A stretch of DNA of 64,000 nt, from the NCBI GenBank assembly GCA_029582155.1, contig CM055898.1, positions 36,641,455 to 36,705,454 on the forward strand, written 5' to 3'. This document shows, in pieces, positions 63,700 to 64,000 of this stretch. The notes under the pieces were generated by a model. That model had not been told where the DNA came from, searched no databases, and was given only the letters and a program-made list of their open reading frames with translations. Position 1 is the first letter of the stretch, and each line of letters starts with the position of its first letter. The translations under genes and the position numbers were made by a program. The DNA comes from Panopea generosa. Lineage: Eukaryota; Mollusca; Bivalvia; Adapedonta; Hiatellidae.

Positions 63700-64000
63700 T
63701 CAGCTTGTGTTTGATTCTGTTTTTTTTATTAATGCTAAGGCTTTTAACGCCTGAAGTTGCGTTATAAACGATTAAGAGGTCTTGTTTGAAAAACTGTTGT
63801 TTTTTTAAATTATAGTAAAGTTTGATTTTAAAACATTAACATATTACCCTTTTTACCGTGTTTGATTAGTTACATCCAATAAAGTGATATTTTCAATAAT
63901 CTTTTCACCTCTCTTTGCATAACAAGAATCTTGAATTACAAAGAAAACTTCTCATAATATCATTTATATTTCCATCATGCAAGTAACGCAAATGATTTGC
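63700..64000. other. Unassigned DNA at right edge
   Basis: No exon in the required phase and no repeat recognised. Confidence 0.5.

Overview
The window is AT-rich eukaryotic (animal) DNA. Coding sequence is sparse, in short exons with GT..AG junctions. Most of the rest is tandem arrays, tRNA-derived SINEs, decayed LINE and tyrosine-recombinase retroelements, and terminal-inverted-repeat (TIR) transposons. The repeat types, the degraded DIRS/Ngaro-like element and an RNF213-type gene suggest a bivalve mollusc. That is an inference; no species can be named from the sequence alone.

The only gene I can support is on the + strand and looks like the N-terminal part of an RNF213-like giant E3 ubiquitin ligase/AAA+ ATPase. 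Twelve exons between 24692 and 58949 chain with matching splice phases (0/0, 0/2, 2/2, 2/1, 1/0, 0/2, 2/2, 2/0, 0/2, 2/0, 0/0, 0/1). They encode an acidic/Lys-rich linker, a CBM20-like beta-sandwich over two exons, and a long helical region resembling the part of RNF213 before its AAA+ core. The AAA+, RING and RZ domains would lie beyond the right edge. Three upstream candidate exons (38-110, 414-668, 2492-2551) also chain in phase and encode a Pro/Glu/Thr/Ala-rich leader. They may be the 5' end of the same gene, but the link across 2551-24692 is not shown.

Layout. 1-2.6 kb: candidate 5' exons and a microsatellite. 2.9-9.6 kb: dispersed repeats, a 396-bp inverted-repeat element, two SINE-like pieces and an 80-bp minisatellite bracketed by long direct repeats. 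10.1-20 kb: four large minisatellites (about 10, 19, 34 and 81 bp) and a CAA/CAG/CAA tract. 24.7-41.3 kb: most RNF213-like exons, with a 175-bp tandem array at 30.8-32.5 kb. 42-50.9 kb: an 872-bp hAT-like element with an exact 6-bp target duplication, a dead DIRS/Ngaro-like retroelement on the minus strand, and two copies of one SINE. 51-58 kb: a 13-bp minisatellite, exon, about 5 kb of broken LINE copies, exon. 59.1-63.7 kb: a 4.6-kb element with 31-bp TIRs that encloses a 2.6-kb array of 39-bp repeats.

Most long open frames here are read-throughs of tandem arrays whose unit is a multiple of 3 or lacks stops, and I do not treat them as genes. I found no operon, CRISPR array, rRNA or functional tRNA, and no convincing new multi-gene system. 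The most unusual structures are the minisatellite-carrying TIR element and the density of unrelated arrays inside the introns of one gene.
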